Below, in pieces: positions 36,649 through 47,809 of a stretch of DNA of 64,000 nucleotides (positions are counted from its first letter, which is position 1; each line of letters opens with the position of its first letter). Both the position numbers and the translations under genes were made by a program. This DNA is from Ascidia mentula. Taxonomy: Eukaryota > Chordata > Ascidiacea > Phlebobranchia > Ascidiidae. The stretch spans positions 14,026,001 to 14,090,000 of the forward strand of contig OX387201.1 of assembly GCA_947561715.1 (NCBI GenBank), read 5' to 3'. The notes under the pieces are model-generated. The model was not told the origin of the DNA. It did no database searches and worked only from the letters and a program-made list of their open reading frames with translations.

Positions 36649-37731
36649 ATGCTACGAGTTCTTATTGGTATGATTGCAGCAGCCTTGGTGCTTGACTGTT
36701 CATTCGCCTCCAAGCAAGGTAATTCATTTTTTGTGAAAAATATTGTAATAGTGCAGTTGTGTTCGCCCTTTCTTGTCGTTTTTTCACTTCTTCTTTTCTT
36801 TTGTAGCGTTTTTTCTTTGTTGATGTGCGTCAATATTGTCCACATTGCTTAATTTACATTTCATACCTCCTGATAAAGGCGCCTGAATAACAGCCGAAAC
36901 GTCGATAAAATAAAGTTTGCCAGAAGAGCAGTATTCAGCAAAAATATATGCCTGGCAGCGTCAGTAACAATTTATTACTTTAATGACGTTTTCCAAATAA
37001 AAATTATTAAATCAATATGAAATACATATATGAATACAAAATCAAATCAAACAAGGATTATAGATCTCCCGAATACAGTTTCTGTTTGGCAATTTCCAGT
37101 TTACTCCTTGGTGGATTTAGTTGTGTTGTGAAAAGTTAACCCAAAATCATTTGTTTCAGATCGCGACAAATGTGAAGGGGTTGTCTACAACGGTAAGTGC
37201 TACCACCTTGCATTTACTTACGGTACGGGAGTTGCTTTAATCCCTGGAAGAAGCTGGTGTCAGTTTTATGGTGGCGTGCTTGCTGAAATCGACAGCGAAG
37301 CAATGTACGACGTCATGTACGATTATGTGCAAACAGCTTGGGTGGACAAAAAGAGGTTATATGTGAATGTGCTGCTTGGATCTTACTACGAGGTGACAAA
37401 TTTCGTTTCTCCTCTCGTTGGCGTTTGCCTAAATATTTTATAATGTTGATACTATTCTGTAAAGATTTTCTAGTGTTTTTCACATCATATAATTTTTACT
37501 AAAAAAAGCTTTTGTTTGTAGCCTGGCAACAAACTCATCAGACTCTCAAACGGCAACAAATGGCGTCCACGCGACAACTTGTGGCATGTAGGATGGCCTC
37601 ACACACAACCGGACGAAACGTCATTGGGATTCCAAGTAATCACAGGACCCGGACGATCACAGAAAGGATTTTTCAACAACGACGGTTTGGGCATTCATTC
37701 TCCGGTCCCTCTTTGCACCAGAAACATCTAA
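36649..37731 (+). CDS. Secreted C-type-lectin-like protein, CTL-A3
   Basis: Exons 36649-36718, 37160-37392 and 37522-37731 are in phase and give 170 residues. Same plan as CTL-A1, with a Cys pair in the N-terminal hairpin, Ser-Trp-Cys, Leu-Ala-Glu-Ile and terminal Leu-Cys-Thr-Arg-Asn-Ile. Exon 3 opens Pro-Gly-Asn-Lys where A1/A2 have Thr-Gly-Asn-Asn. Intron 2 is short (about 130 bases) and lacks the SINE fragment of A1/A2; intron 1 is longer and carries a hammerhead-like motif. A3 and A4 therefore form one pair and A1 and A2 another. No calcium-sugar motif is seen. Confidence 0.83.
36869..36915 (+). other. Hammerhead-like motif in CTL-A3 intron 1
   Basis: CTGATAA, a short hairpin, then GAAAC-GTC: the order of a hammerhead ribozyme core (CUGAUGA, stem II, GAAA, cleavage triplet), but with A for the conserved G. 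The stem is weaker than in the CTL-A4 copy. Confidence 0.3.
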
Positions 37732-38205
37732 AACTTCTGCGGCTTGGAGATGCTCAACGACACGTTGGGCCAGTTGTAATAAGTGTGCCGCCAACATAAT
37801 GTACTGCTTGTAATTTCATTTAATTCGCTCATAATAAAACATTAATCAGGCAAATTTTGAAGGTGAAGCGCACTGGCAAAAGCCTTAAAGTGCATGTGAT
37901 ACTGAAAAATATAAATTGTTAATAATTAAACTAAGAGATGTTCATGACTTTAAAACATTTTTGGGAAAAAAAGGAGCTTGATACGGCGACGGATTTTTGA
38001 GATACAGCTGATCAAAGTCGCATTTTTACCGCTGCGAACGAAATTATTGTTACGTGACGCCATAGGAGGCGCTTGGGTCGTTCGATTGCTGGCAGAAACG
38101 CGTAGATATGGAAACCATTGTGAAACTGGTTTGGTATAGTATTGCATTAAACAAGGGACAACAAGTAAACAAGTGCAACAAACGGATTTTGATGTTAATT
38201 TAAGC
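37732..38205. other. 3' flank of CTL-A3
   Basis: No gene. AATAAAACA near 37833 is a likely poly(A) signal. Aligns with 45864-46277 and then 47810-47880 of unit 4, which is interrupted by a large insertion. Confidence 0.6.
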
Positions 38206-38263
38206 TGCACGTAGATGACCGCTGTTTCGACCTGTTCTGTCTATCGGTAGAGATGTCACATTC

Positions 38264-38981
38264 CATCAGAATGACCTCAAACACGGGCCTTTTTACGTTC
38301 GATTTGATCGTGACGTCACTTTCAATCAAGTGCCAAACCACTTTCCGCTCCCTAGAATGTTTATTAAATCTCTGTATCTGTCAAGAATTGCGTGCTGAAC
38401 AGCGTGAAAGTAATCAAAATCGGTAGTGCTATCACGTATTTCATCAGAATGACCTCAAACACGGGCCTTTTTACGTTTTCAAATCAGTGTTTCAAACCTT
38501 TCTGGATCATAAAACCAAGCTACCCTGGTAGGCTGTCCATCGATTACCGTATCTTTAGTTTCTGATTTGTAGGTTGCCTCACTTGCTGGACCTGTGTTTA
38601 AGCTCAGTTTTTACGCTGCTGACGCCATAAAAGGAAGTGAAAATAAATGATTACATGGACATATTCGCTAAGGGATAGACGTGTTCATGAAAAGACTAAC
38701 AAACGTGTTTGGCATGTGTATCAACATACACCACCGGTGGTTGTGATTTTAAAACGCAAAAAAACATAAAAAGACACGCGTCGAAGGTCATTCTGATGGA
38801 ATACGTAATATCTCTACCCGATTTTTATTACTTTTACGCTGTTCGGGTCGCAATTCTTGACAGATACAAAGATTTAAAAAAAATTCTAGGGAGCGGAAAG
38901 TGGTTTGGCACTTCATTCAAAGTGACGTCACCGGTAAAGCGAAAAACGTAAAAAAACCCGTGTTTGAGGTCATTCTGATGA
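38264..38981. mobile_element. Foldback element with about 210-bp arms
   Basis: 38264-38478 and 38775-38981 are imperfect reverse complements over their whole length. Each arm is itself bounded by a direct repeat of CATCAGAATGACCTCAAAC-type sequence. Unit 4 lacks it at the paralogous position (near 47880). No coding capacity is seen in the roughly 300-base centre. Confidence 0.75.
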
Positions 38982-39898
38982 AAAACCTGGAACTTCTGCT
39001 GTGGTATTGATGCGATATAATTGGCTAGTTAAATGTTTTTTAAAATTTTGTTTCATACTATGATATAAACCCAGAAGCTCATTTGTATAGGTTTAATCTT
39101 ATCCTGAAATGCTGCCTAATGATGCGAAAGTGATTTTACGAAAAATTAAATTTGGATTCTGCCAGAATGACAATAGTGTTTTATCGAAGTACAGAGTAGT
39201 GTCGTTGCTGGCTTGCTGCTATACCCTTTGGTCTTTTGATAAACAGGGACAAATAAGCCATTGGTTTGTGACGTCACAGTGACATACTTTGTAAAAACCT
39301 GTCCCTTTCGTTAATATGTTGAATAAAGAAATTAAAAATCACATCAGAAAGTTTTTAGTGACCGCTGAGAAAAACCGGAAATATCATTGAATTCAAAAGT
39401 TGTCGTTGACAAATCAGTTTTTTGCTCGACAATAACATTGGCAGATTGTTTTCATCGTTTTGTGCATTAATAGGTTAAAACGTAGCCTACAGGTATGTTT
39501 CAGAACTTATGATGCAACAGATCGCATCTAAAACCCTCATACACATGAAGCCCTGACACTCCCATAACATTGTTTTTTGCGTCAAACGAGTTGTAACAAA
39601 TGTATGGCATTATGTCATAAATTGCGATAAAGATTTTTTTAAAGGGATTTTGAGCAGTGAAAGCCCTCGGGATAAGTTTGTTGTTTATCACTATGTGAAA
39701 TTGTAGCTTCAGAGTGAACATACATTTGAATATGCTCATTAGCGATAGAATGTTCTACATTTTGACCACAAAGCATCAAAACAGTTGGTTTAAGTAAGAT
39801 TTAAATTTATTCTTTTATTAATCATTAGCGATATTTATTGAATTAAAATCGCCTTAAAACATAAAATACAAGTTACTACAAGATTATGTTGGTAGATT
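38982..39898. other. Intergenic, unit 3
   Basis: No gene. 39165-39898 aligns with 48010-48728. Confidence 0.55.
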
Positions 39899-40896
39899 TT
39901 AAGCAAGATCAACAGCACACAGTGGAACAAAACCGGTGTCATGAGAGGGGTAAAGGTTCAAAAACCCTCTTTGTGTTCTTCCAGGTCCTGTGTTCACTTG
40001 GAAGCCCAACGATGTTCTTTCAGTCTGACTTTGAGGCCAGCCAGTATGCCACAAACCTGAGCGTGGTTGCCAGCGGTTGCCATTGGACAAAACTATCATG
40101 TTGCTTGACGGCTGCGGAAAGGGTGTAACATAGTTGTTTGTTCTTACGTTCTAAACTAGTGTCAAAATTATTTAGTGCTGCGGTCTGTATTGATGTACGC
40201 CGACGTAGATTTTTCGTGCCAACACAAAATATGATGAATCCATCGACATATTTATTTGCTATTTGAATAACTCTTTTTTTGTTCAACGTTTCAGAAGTAG
40301 TCATTATGATTGCGTTTGCAGTGATTAGGCAGTCAAAAACTAACATGTCGCTGGCCACCAAACTGTGCGTGGCCTGACGAAGTTGGCCCGCTGAACTCCT
40401 TGTTCTGAAATGATACTTTGCTAGTATAGCATATCATAAAATGTAACTTACCTCATAAGCCGAACCGAGCAGGATGTTAACGGACAGGTTAATTTTGTGT
40501 ACCCAGTTATTGAACACGTAACTGTACAGGACGTCATACATTTGTTCACTGTCGATTTCAGCCAGGTGACCACCGTAATACTGACACCAAGACTTCCCTT
40601 CGTTTACGGTACCTCCAGTTCCGTAAGTATACGCCAACAAATAGCACTTGCCGCCGTGTATCACACCCCCAGCACACTTGGATTCACCTGGATCACAAAA
40701 ATGCTAAGATAAAAACTTCCGATTCAGAATTGCTTTTTAAATATCTACTCCTATACTTTGCCGAAAAGTTAATAAGGTCTTTTTATGGGTGTGTTGCAAA
40801 CTATAACATCCCTCTAAATATCAGCACATTGTACTTACTTGCACTTGTAGAATGCACAATGACCAGAATGAAAAGAAACACCGCCTCGCGAAACAT
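39899..40896 (-). CDS. Secreted C-type-lectin-like protein, CTL-B1
   Basis: - strand exons in transcript order 40896-40839, 40687-40452 and 40111-39899, in phase, giving 168 residues. Exon 1 is a signal peptide with the hydrophobic run Val-Phe-Leu-Phe-Ile-Leu-Val-Ile-Val. Exon 2 has Lys-Cys-Ala-Gly-Gly-Val, Gly-Gly-Lys-Cys-Tyr-Leu-Leu, Ser-Trp-Cys and His-Leu-Ala-Glu-Ile. Exon 3 has Trp-Pro-Gln-Ser and ends Val-Pro-Leu-Cys-Ala-Val-Asp-Leu-Ala. The intron positions match CTL-A exactly, so the families share an ancestor, but it lies on the opposite strand and its signal exon is unrelated in sequence. No Trp-Asn-Asp or Glu-Pro-Asn motif is seen. Confidence 0.83.
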
Positions 40897-40981
40897 TGTT
40901 GTCCAAACAAAATAGGTATTCGTAAGTAAAGCTTACTCTTACTTGTTGAAATTCATGTGTTGGGTATATGCAGGAAGTCAT

Positions 40982-40991
40982 CCTTTTTATA
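40982..40991 (-). promoter_or_regulatory. TATA box of CTL-B1
   Basis: On the - strand reads TATAAAAAGG about 90 bases upstream of the ATG at 40896; identical in CTL-B2. Confidence 0.65.
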
Positions 40992-41648
40992 CCTAAACAC
41001 ATTAGCACTGATAAAAACACGCTAAGTAGACTATCGTGTTTATTATCGCCAAAACATGCTGACACGATTCCTTGCAAATCTTATCACAAGCTGGCGAGTT
41101 CGAACGTATGTTTTATTTTTTGCTGTGAGCTGTAACATGTGTAAATATTTCATTTTACATGGGCTCAGCTTTAAAGTTACTTTAAGTCTGCAAATGGTAC
41201 TACAGTATGATTTGTTCCTGTACAACCAACCCAGCTAACACAAAAACGTCCAAACAACGTCAGTTTTGTTTTATGACTAATCTTATCAACGTTCCAGTCA
41301 TGTATTACTGTTGCGTTTACAAACTAGTATTGCCTGTTAATAGGCTACTAGTACATATGCAAGATATCCTAAATTTGTTGGCCGCATGAAAGAACAAGGA
41401 CAAAATCGAATAAAAAATAACAAAACGCATTCAAAAAGTAGCTTTTGCAATAATCCACATACGGTATTACTTCGATAGTAAGCCGGGTCTTATAAAGTAT
41501 TTCCTGTGATTTGTGTGGTTACTTTTTTAAAATGACACACCGAATTTGTCTGTCGCTTTATGTTTCGTTAATATTTACCCTAACCTGCTCTTGAGTTTTT
41601 GTCGCAATAGAATGTTATCGAGTAAATTCTTTTTTCGCGTTTGTAATA
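40992..41648. other. Intergenic upstream of CTL-B1
   Basis: No gene. Aligns with 49862-50530 of unit 4. Confidence 0.55.
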
Positions 41649-41656
41649 GTTTAGAC

Positions 41657-42087
41657 TAGTGGTTCCCAAAGTGGGCGCCAGCGCCCCCCTGTGGGCGTTT
41701 GCAATCGTATGGGGGGCGTTTGGTGACATGGCAAATTTTCTCAGTCTGTGTTTTCCAACCGGTGGTACGTTTACCACTAATGTTATGCGACCGCATTCCA
41801 GGTGGTACGCGAGCACCTTTTCGTGATTTTCTTAGCTTTTACCTGGTGGAACGTGCGTTCAGCGCATTCACCACTCTTTTAGATGGAAAAAGAAAACGCC
41901 TTGATATCGACAATTGAGGAGACTTACGATTGTTTTTGACCGACATGAAACCTGATATTGACCTCACCCATCGCATTAATTGACAAGCAACAAATAAATT
42001 CGTTTTGTTTTTTGTCTGTTCTTTTGGGCGTTGTTAAATGACTAAGGTGTTTGGGGGGCGGTACATAAAAAAGTTTGAGAAACACTG
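41657..42087 (+). mobile_element. hAT element with transposase C-terminal remnant
   Basis: 431 bp, left end TAGTGGTTCCCAAA and right end complementary to CAGTGTTTCTCAAAC, flanked by a perfect 8-bp duplication GTTTAGAC (41649-41656 and 42088-42095). The paralogous site in unit 4 (near 50535) has one GTTTAGAC, an empty site. Inside, 41840-41990 reads on the + strand as Val-Glu-Arg-Ala-Phe-Ser-Ala, then Gly-Asp-Leu-Arg-Leu-Phe-Leu-Thr and Lys-Pro-Asp-Ile after one stop. This resembles the dimerisation end of Buster/ZBED5-type hAT transposases. Confidence 0.92.
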
Positions 42088-42199
42088 GTTTAGACCAATT
42101 TTGGTCATAATTTTTTCTTGAAACTTTTACACTGCTCGTCGCCATTAGAATATTCAATGCGGGCAACCTAAGATTTCTATGGTTACACATGTTGATAAA

Positions 42200-42409
42200 C
42201 GTTTTCTAGCTGCATTTGACAAAATACCGTTGCTGAAAGTGTCTGAAGCTTTTTGTACTGTCTTCTACAAGCATGGTAAATGATTTGTCACTTTTCCATT
42301 GTTAGGAGTTAAAATCTTGATGTCAGTAAAATACATTTTTTCTTTTTAGCCACATCGGAATAAAAAGCATCGACAAAAAGAAATCTGTCACCTTCCAACT
42401 GGTCCATAG
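42200..42409 (+). pseudogene. LTV1: Truncated 5' copy of LTV1
   Basis: Contains the upstream sequence, the ATG-only first coding exon (42273-42275, followed by donor GTAAAT) and the second coding exon (42350-42409) of LTV1, copied from 50920-51129. The second exon lacks five bases relative to the intact copy, just after the Asn-Lys-Lys codons. The frame shifts and meets TAG at the exon end. No later LTV1 exon follows, so it cannot encode LTV1, though its promoter may still act. Confidence 0.9.
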
Positions 42410-44607
42410 GTAAACAGTAAACTTATCTGTGAATGGTTTCTTCTGCGTTGTATTCATTATTCGTCTATAAAGCGGGTTTGCCGTCGATCTAGACCGACAT
42501 TTAGGGACGATTAAACCAATCATTATTTTCATTTGATGATGCTACAGTATCCCAATTTCATTTGCAATGTTTTGGGAATGTCAATGCATTAGCTAAGTTT
42601 TATTGTGTGGATTATGTTAAATTTTTGTTTGCAGTGATTAGGCAGTCAAAAACTAACATGTCGCTGGCCAAAATATAATTTATAAAATAAAAAAAATATA
42701 AAAAATTTAATAATTTATCGCAATATAGCCCTTAACTAAAACTGTTAGAAACATGAGATTACATCACAACAAAGGTGAGATTAAAGTTATGACATCACAC
42801 CCATACTGACGTCTTGTGATGTCACTGAGCGAAGAAACACACAATCCCTGTCTTATTGAATTGCAGAGTATGTCATTGCTGGTATAGCCGTAGCTAAATT
42901 ATTGTGAATTTCCAAATCGTGTTTACATGTGTTTTTCATTTCGTCGTAACCTTTTACATGTGTTTACATTTAACAAGGGAGTCCTGCAGGGGCGTTGCAC
43001 GTTATTTATTTATTTAATATTAATCTAACCGACGCAACAAGCAATGTGATTGTACCGTATTTGCCAACGTAACATGAAAACATGTCTAAAATTTTGACAT
43101 TTTCGTGACAATAAGAGAAAAGAAGAAAGAAAGTTAACAAGTCTTTAAGCTTGCAAAGAACCACGTATTATGTATAGACTACTGTCGCGAACACTTTCAC
43201 GTTAAACTTGAAGTTTAAACGCTCGGTGGCAGTAGAAAGTTATTTCTCATTTCAAGGTCTTGAAAATACTTGAAAGTCATATGCAAGTACAAAGTTAACA
43301 TAAGCGCTGATATCTAGTAAGTCACAAAGCAAGCCGCAGGATCACCATTTGTTCTCATTTGGCAACAATGAAATTAGCAACGTGCTGAACACCAACTGTT
43401 CTAAATTTACCTGTTTTATCTGATTTGCAAATTTTGTTGCAAATCCATGCGAATTCCTGTATAAGAGGAGTTACCAGTACAATATAAACATTGTCAAACG
43501 AAACTTTTACAATTAATATTTGTTTTATTCGGGTAGTATTTAAACAGAATGGATAACATTCTTGGCTTTTGATTGTGACAGAATTAGTTATATACACACC
43601 CCATTGTAGTATATTTTGATTCATCCAAAAAAAAACAGGACAAGTTGTTCAATCCAACGCAACCAGACACGAAACATAAATATATGCGTAGAGCGAACAG
43701 ATTACCAGATAATAAAAGTACAAACTTGAAACACTTCAGAATTAAAATAAATTACTTTCTTTGACTGAATCTCTCGTAAGTCTGTTAACAGAATATTGAA
43801 TAATTTGGCTGTCGATCGAGCACCATAATAACGACAAGTATTCTATGTAAATTCAACACGATCATGCAGGCTAATTGAGCTGTCTGTCTGTGAATTTACA
43901 TAGAACTACATAATCTCTTGGAAGTTGTCAAATTTGAAAGCGGATTAATCGGTTTTGGTAATGACTCAGAAACTAACTTAACATTCCCTCACAGTCGGGA
44001 GACATGATGGAACTTTTCGTGATAACCACTCACGCTTTGCGCAATCGTCAAATCATAGGATTGCAGCCCAAACCGCAGGCATGACACTTGATCACAATCT
44101 GTTTCGTTGTTTTTTGTTGGGTAATTAAGTCGTAAATGGCAACTTGCAATCTGATCAATGAATGTGCGACACGTTCATAAAAATCATTGCAAGGAATTTT
44201 TGAAATGCAAAAGGATTTATTTATTGCTATCTTTTCTATAGGTTATCCAGTAGAAAAAATGATTTTATAAAACAATATAAATAATCGAAAGCTGTTTGAC
44301 TCAAAAATAACTTGTAAATGCTAAATTGTATCAGTAAAATATTTATATGACACAATCGAAAAGTAACCAAATTAATTTTTATAAAAATATTGCATTTTTT
44401 GTTGTTGTGGATATTAATTTATTTTTTGTTTTTTAAAGTCGTATGTTCGAAGTTTCTCAGTCAAATTTTGCAGCAATTCAATCCTGGATGCAGCAGCGGA
44501 ATGTCATTACGAATTTTTGCATGTTGGGCCAATCGCCAGTTCGTTTTCTTGAAACTACCTACACGGAAATTTACATGAATACGTGCAGACACAGAGTCCC
44601 AGACCCT
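42410..44607. repeat. Unit 3/4 junction and upstream region of unit 4
   Basis: No gene. 42410-42630 continues LTV1 intron 2. Near 42634-42668 a short piece matches 40311-40353 (beside CTL-B1), marking a patchwork joint. From 42709 the sequence repeats 34601 onward. Confidence 0.6.
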
Positions 44608-44616
44608 TATAAAAGG
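44608..44616 (+). promoter_or_regulatory. TATA box of CTL-A4
   Basis: TATAAAAGG, 172 bases before the start codon, same arrangement as CTL-A3 with an intact 5'-UTR intron acceptor. Confidence 0.6.
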
Positions 44617-44779
44617 AGGAAAAACCCAAAAGATTTGCGCATATATGTCAAGCAACTGGAAAGACTTCATACTACAACATTGTTAGAGGTTTCCGATACA
44701 GGTTTGTATTGTGTTGATTTTCTGTATGTGTTGTTTTAACTTCGCAAAATTTTCTTCAAAATTTTAATTCAGAAAAAGA

Positions 44780-45863
44780 ATGCTACGAGTTCTTATTGGT
44801 ATGATTGCAGCAGCCCTGGTGCTCGACTGTTCATTCGCCTCCAAGCAAGGTAATTCAATTCCTTTTTTGTGAAAAATATTGTAACAGTGCAGGTGTGTTC
44901 GCCCTTTCTTATCGTTTTTTCACTTCTTCTTTCTTTTGTAGCGTTTTTTCTTTGTTGATGTGCCACAACATTGTCCACATTGCTTGTTTTACATTTCTTA
45001 CCTCCTGATAAAGGCGGCTGAATAACAGCCGAAACGTCGATAAAATAAAGTTTGCCAGAAGAGCAGTATTCATCAATAAAATATGCCTGGCAGCGTCAGT
45101 AACAATTTATTACTTTAATGACGTTTTCCAAATAAAAATTATTAAATCAATATGAAATACATATATTAATACACAGTAAAATCAAATAAGGATTATAGAT
45201 CTTCCGAATACAGTTTCTGTTTGGCAATTTCCGGTTTACTCCTTGATGGATTTAGTTGTGTTGTGAAAAGTTAACCCAAAATCATTTGTTTCAGATCGCG
45301 ACAAATGTGAAGGAGTTGTCTACAATGGTAAGTGCTACCACCTTGCATATACTTACGGTACGGGAGGTTCTTTAATATCTGGACGGAGCTGGTGTCAGTT
45401 TTATGGTGGCGTGCTTGCTGAAATCGACAGCGAAGAAATGTATGACGTCATGTACGATTATGTGCAAAAGGCTTGGGTGGACAAGAAGAAGTTGTTTGTG
45501 AATGTGCTGCTTGGATCTTACTACGAGGTGACAAACTTTGTTTCTCCTCTCGTTGGCGTTTGCCTAAATATGTATGATGTTGAAACTATTCTGTAATGAT
45601 TTTCGAATGTTTTTCACATCATATAATTTTTCTAAAAAAGCTTGTATTTGTAGCCTGGCAACAAACTCATCAGACTCTCAAACGGCAACAAATGGCGTCC
45701 ACGCGACAACTTATGGCTTGTAGGATGGCCTCACACACAACCGTACAGAACGGCATTGGGATTCCAAGTAATCACAGGACCCGGACGATCACAGAAAGGA
45801 TTGTTCAACAACGACGGTTTGGGCATTCATACCCCGGTCCCTCTTTGCATCAGAAACATCTAA
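44780..45863 (+). CDS. Secreted C-type-lectin-like protein, CTL-A4
   Basis: Exons 44780-44849, 45295-45527 and 45654-45863 are in phase, 170 residues. Sister of CTL-A3: same signal peptide, exon layout, short second intron and Pro-Gly-Asn-Lys start of exon 3. Residue differences include Trp-Leu-Val-Gly-Trp-Pro for Trp-His-Val-Gly-Trp-Pro and a terminal Leu-Cys-Ile-Arg-Asn-Ile. Disulfide pattern as in the other copies; no calcium-sugar motif. Expected secreted. Confidence 0.83.
45001..45045 (+). other. Hammerhead-like motif in CTL-A4 intron 1
   Basis: CTGATAA, then the perfect hairpin GGCTG-AATAA-CAGCC, then GAAAC-GTC-G. Same order as a hammerhead core with one core base changed; outer stems not established. 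Confidence 0.3.
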
Positions 45864-46277
45864 AACGTCTGCGGCCTGGAGATGCTCAACGGCACGTTGG
45901 GCCAGTTGTAATAAGTGTGCCGCCAACATAATGTACTGCTTGTAATTTCATTTTATTCGCTTATAATAAAACATTAATCAGGCAAATTTTAAAGGTGAAG
46001 CGTACTGGCAAAAGCCTTAAAGTGCATGTGATACTGAAAAATAAAAATTGTTAATAATTAAACTAAGAGATGTTCATGACTTCAAAACATTTTTTGGGAA
46101 AAAAGAAGCTTGATGCGGCGACTGGTTTTTGAGATACAGCTGATCAAAGTCGCATTTTTACCGCTGCGAACGAAATCCTGCGAAAGCGAGATTATTGTTG
46201 CGTGACGTCATAGAAGGCGCTTTGGTCGTGTGAGTGCTGGCAGCAAACCTTATGCGTAGATATGGAAAACATTGTGA
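45864..46277. other. 3' flank of CTL-A4
   Basis: No gene; poly(A)-type AATAAAACA near 45965. Aligns with 37732-38125. Confidence 0.55.
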
Positions 46278-47100
46278 GGGCCGGCATGATGAGCACACCT
46301 CGCTAAGTTTACCGAGCTCGCTATTGACGCAAAACCTCGCTAACGCAACTTTTGGTATGACGAGCCGCGTTCTCGCTAAACGATTCTCGTTAAGTTCATC
46401 GCTAACTAACGAGGATCTCAGACCACTCGCTAAAGTCATTTTTTGTCCAAAAACTGCATTACGGCAGCATATTTTGCAATTATTTGTCATAAAAATAGGC
46501 CAAAATTAACCAAGTATTCATGGGATATGTTAGACTTAGTGGTAATAGTTTAATTTTGCTTGCGTACATTTGCAATATCAGTAGATATATCAATATTTTT
46601 TCGAAGATTTGCAAAAGCTATAAAATAAAATCAAATCAAAGGTATTTAACAGCAAAACAATATATTTTAATATCGCTTAATAAGAAACAACACTAATCCG
46701 CATTTAATCGTCGAAAGGTTTCCAATCGTTTAAATTTCGAAACGATCAAGAAACGTCATTTATCAAAATGCCCAACACAACCAAGGCAGTTGCTGTCGTT
46801 AAAGCAACAGTTTTTTGGCGGTTGCATTAATACTCAGCGCTGTGGAAACGATCGACAGAACTACACCATTTGAGAATATAGTAGTGTCAATTTTGCATGG
46901 GTTGATTTTCATGACGTCGCAAGTAAATACAATATAACCAATTGTAAATTTTCAAGTGCCCCTGACATAACTTGTATATTTCTCCGCCCGAATAAGGACG
47001 AAAAATTTTGACAATCGGGAGACTATTAACAACCATTGTAAGTTTTAGGCGTGAAAATGATTTTTATTAAAATGAGATTGATCAATACAATGTTAGGGAA

Positions 47101-47690
47101 GTGGTGGAGATCCTCTACGCATGTGAAGGTCGCCTGACAAGTTGTGCGCTTGCGCACCAGTGTACCTTGGCCACAATATACCCCGTGAAGCTACTGAGCT
47201 CCTGTAGCTCAGTTGGTAGAGCGTTGGGCCTGGTTAGCCCAGGGTCGTGAGTTCAAACCTCATCGGGAGCTTGATTTTTCAGATCTCGCTCTGACTTGTC
47301 GGGAAAAGTGGTTGATCCAGCTTGGCTGCAATGCCTTGGCTGCGAAGCCTGTGAACCTTATAATCAGAATATTAGAGCTGTGATCGCCAAATATAAAAGG
47401 GCCTGCGCAGTGGGGCGATCCCGCCTTGCTATGCGTAAGCATGGCATTACTTCTGCGTTGTCTGATTACGGTGGTGGAGATCCTCTACGCATGTGAAGGT
47501 CGCCTGACAAGTTGTGCGCTTGCGCACCAGTGTACCTTGGCCACAATATACCCCGTGAAGCCACTGAGCTGGTAGAGCGTTGGGCCTGGTTAGCCCAGGG
47601 TCGTGAGTTCAAACCTCACCGGGAGCTTGATTTTTCAGATCTCGCTCTGACTTATCGGGAAAAGTGGCTGATCCAGTTGTGAATCTTACA
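47101..47690 (+). repeat. Tandem 370-bp unit with tRNA-like SINE, 1.6 copies
   Basis: The sequence from 47101 restarts at 47471. Each unit holds a leader of about 90 bases, a tRNA-like head, and a body starting TTGATTTTTCAGATCTCGC. The second copy has lost the acceptor 5' strand and part of the D arm of its head, and breaks off about 47690. The body recurs, inverted, in CTL-A1 and A2 intron 2. Confidence 0.75.
47198..47270 (+). tRNA. tRNA-like SINE head (probably not a functional tRNA)
   Basis: 73 bases fold as a cloverleaf: acceptor GCTCCTG/CGGGAGC, D stem GCTC/GAGC, T stem GTGAG/CTCAT with loop TTCAAAC. Polymerase III A box (TAGCTCAGTTGG) and B box (GTTCAAACC) are present. The anticodon arm is irregular: either a 9-base loop, or an extra base before a TGGGC/GCCCA stem giving loop CTGGTTA (would-be anticodon GGT). 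That and its repeat context point to a tRNA-derived SINE promoter. Confidence 0.55.
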
Positions 47691-47809
47691 ATGTTAGGGC
47701 ATTTCCTCACCTGTTAAAAGCCTCAAACCAAAGCAACAATTTGATAGCCTACATAATATCGGTCTCATATTATCGTAAACTTGCCGATGAAATTCTCATC
47801 ATGTCGCCC

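Larger units (their letters stand above)
46278..47809. mobile_element. 1.5-kb insertion with imperfect terminal repeats
   Basis: Absent from the paralogous place in unit 3 (about 38120). The left end GGGCCGGCATGATGAG and the reverse complement of the right end GGGCGACATGATGAG match, and both continue with a shared AAGTTTAC word. A run of CGCTAA-type words follows the left end. Inside are a SINE dimer and a segment shared with the hAT element at 25350. No transposase recognised; target duplication unclear. Confidence 0.5.

Noticed and set aside
44443-44739. 98-residue + open frame upstream of CTL-A4, partly readable upstream of A1-A3
   Set aside because: It spans the TATA box and 5' UTR; the other copies have stops or indels, so it is probably promoter sequence read by chance.
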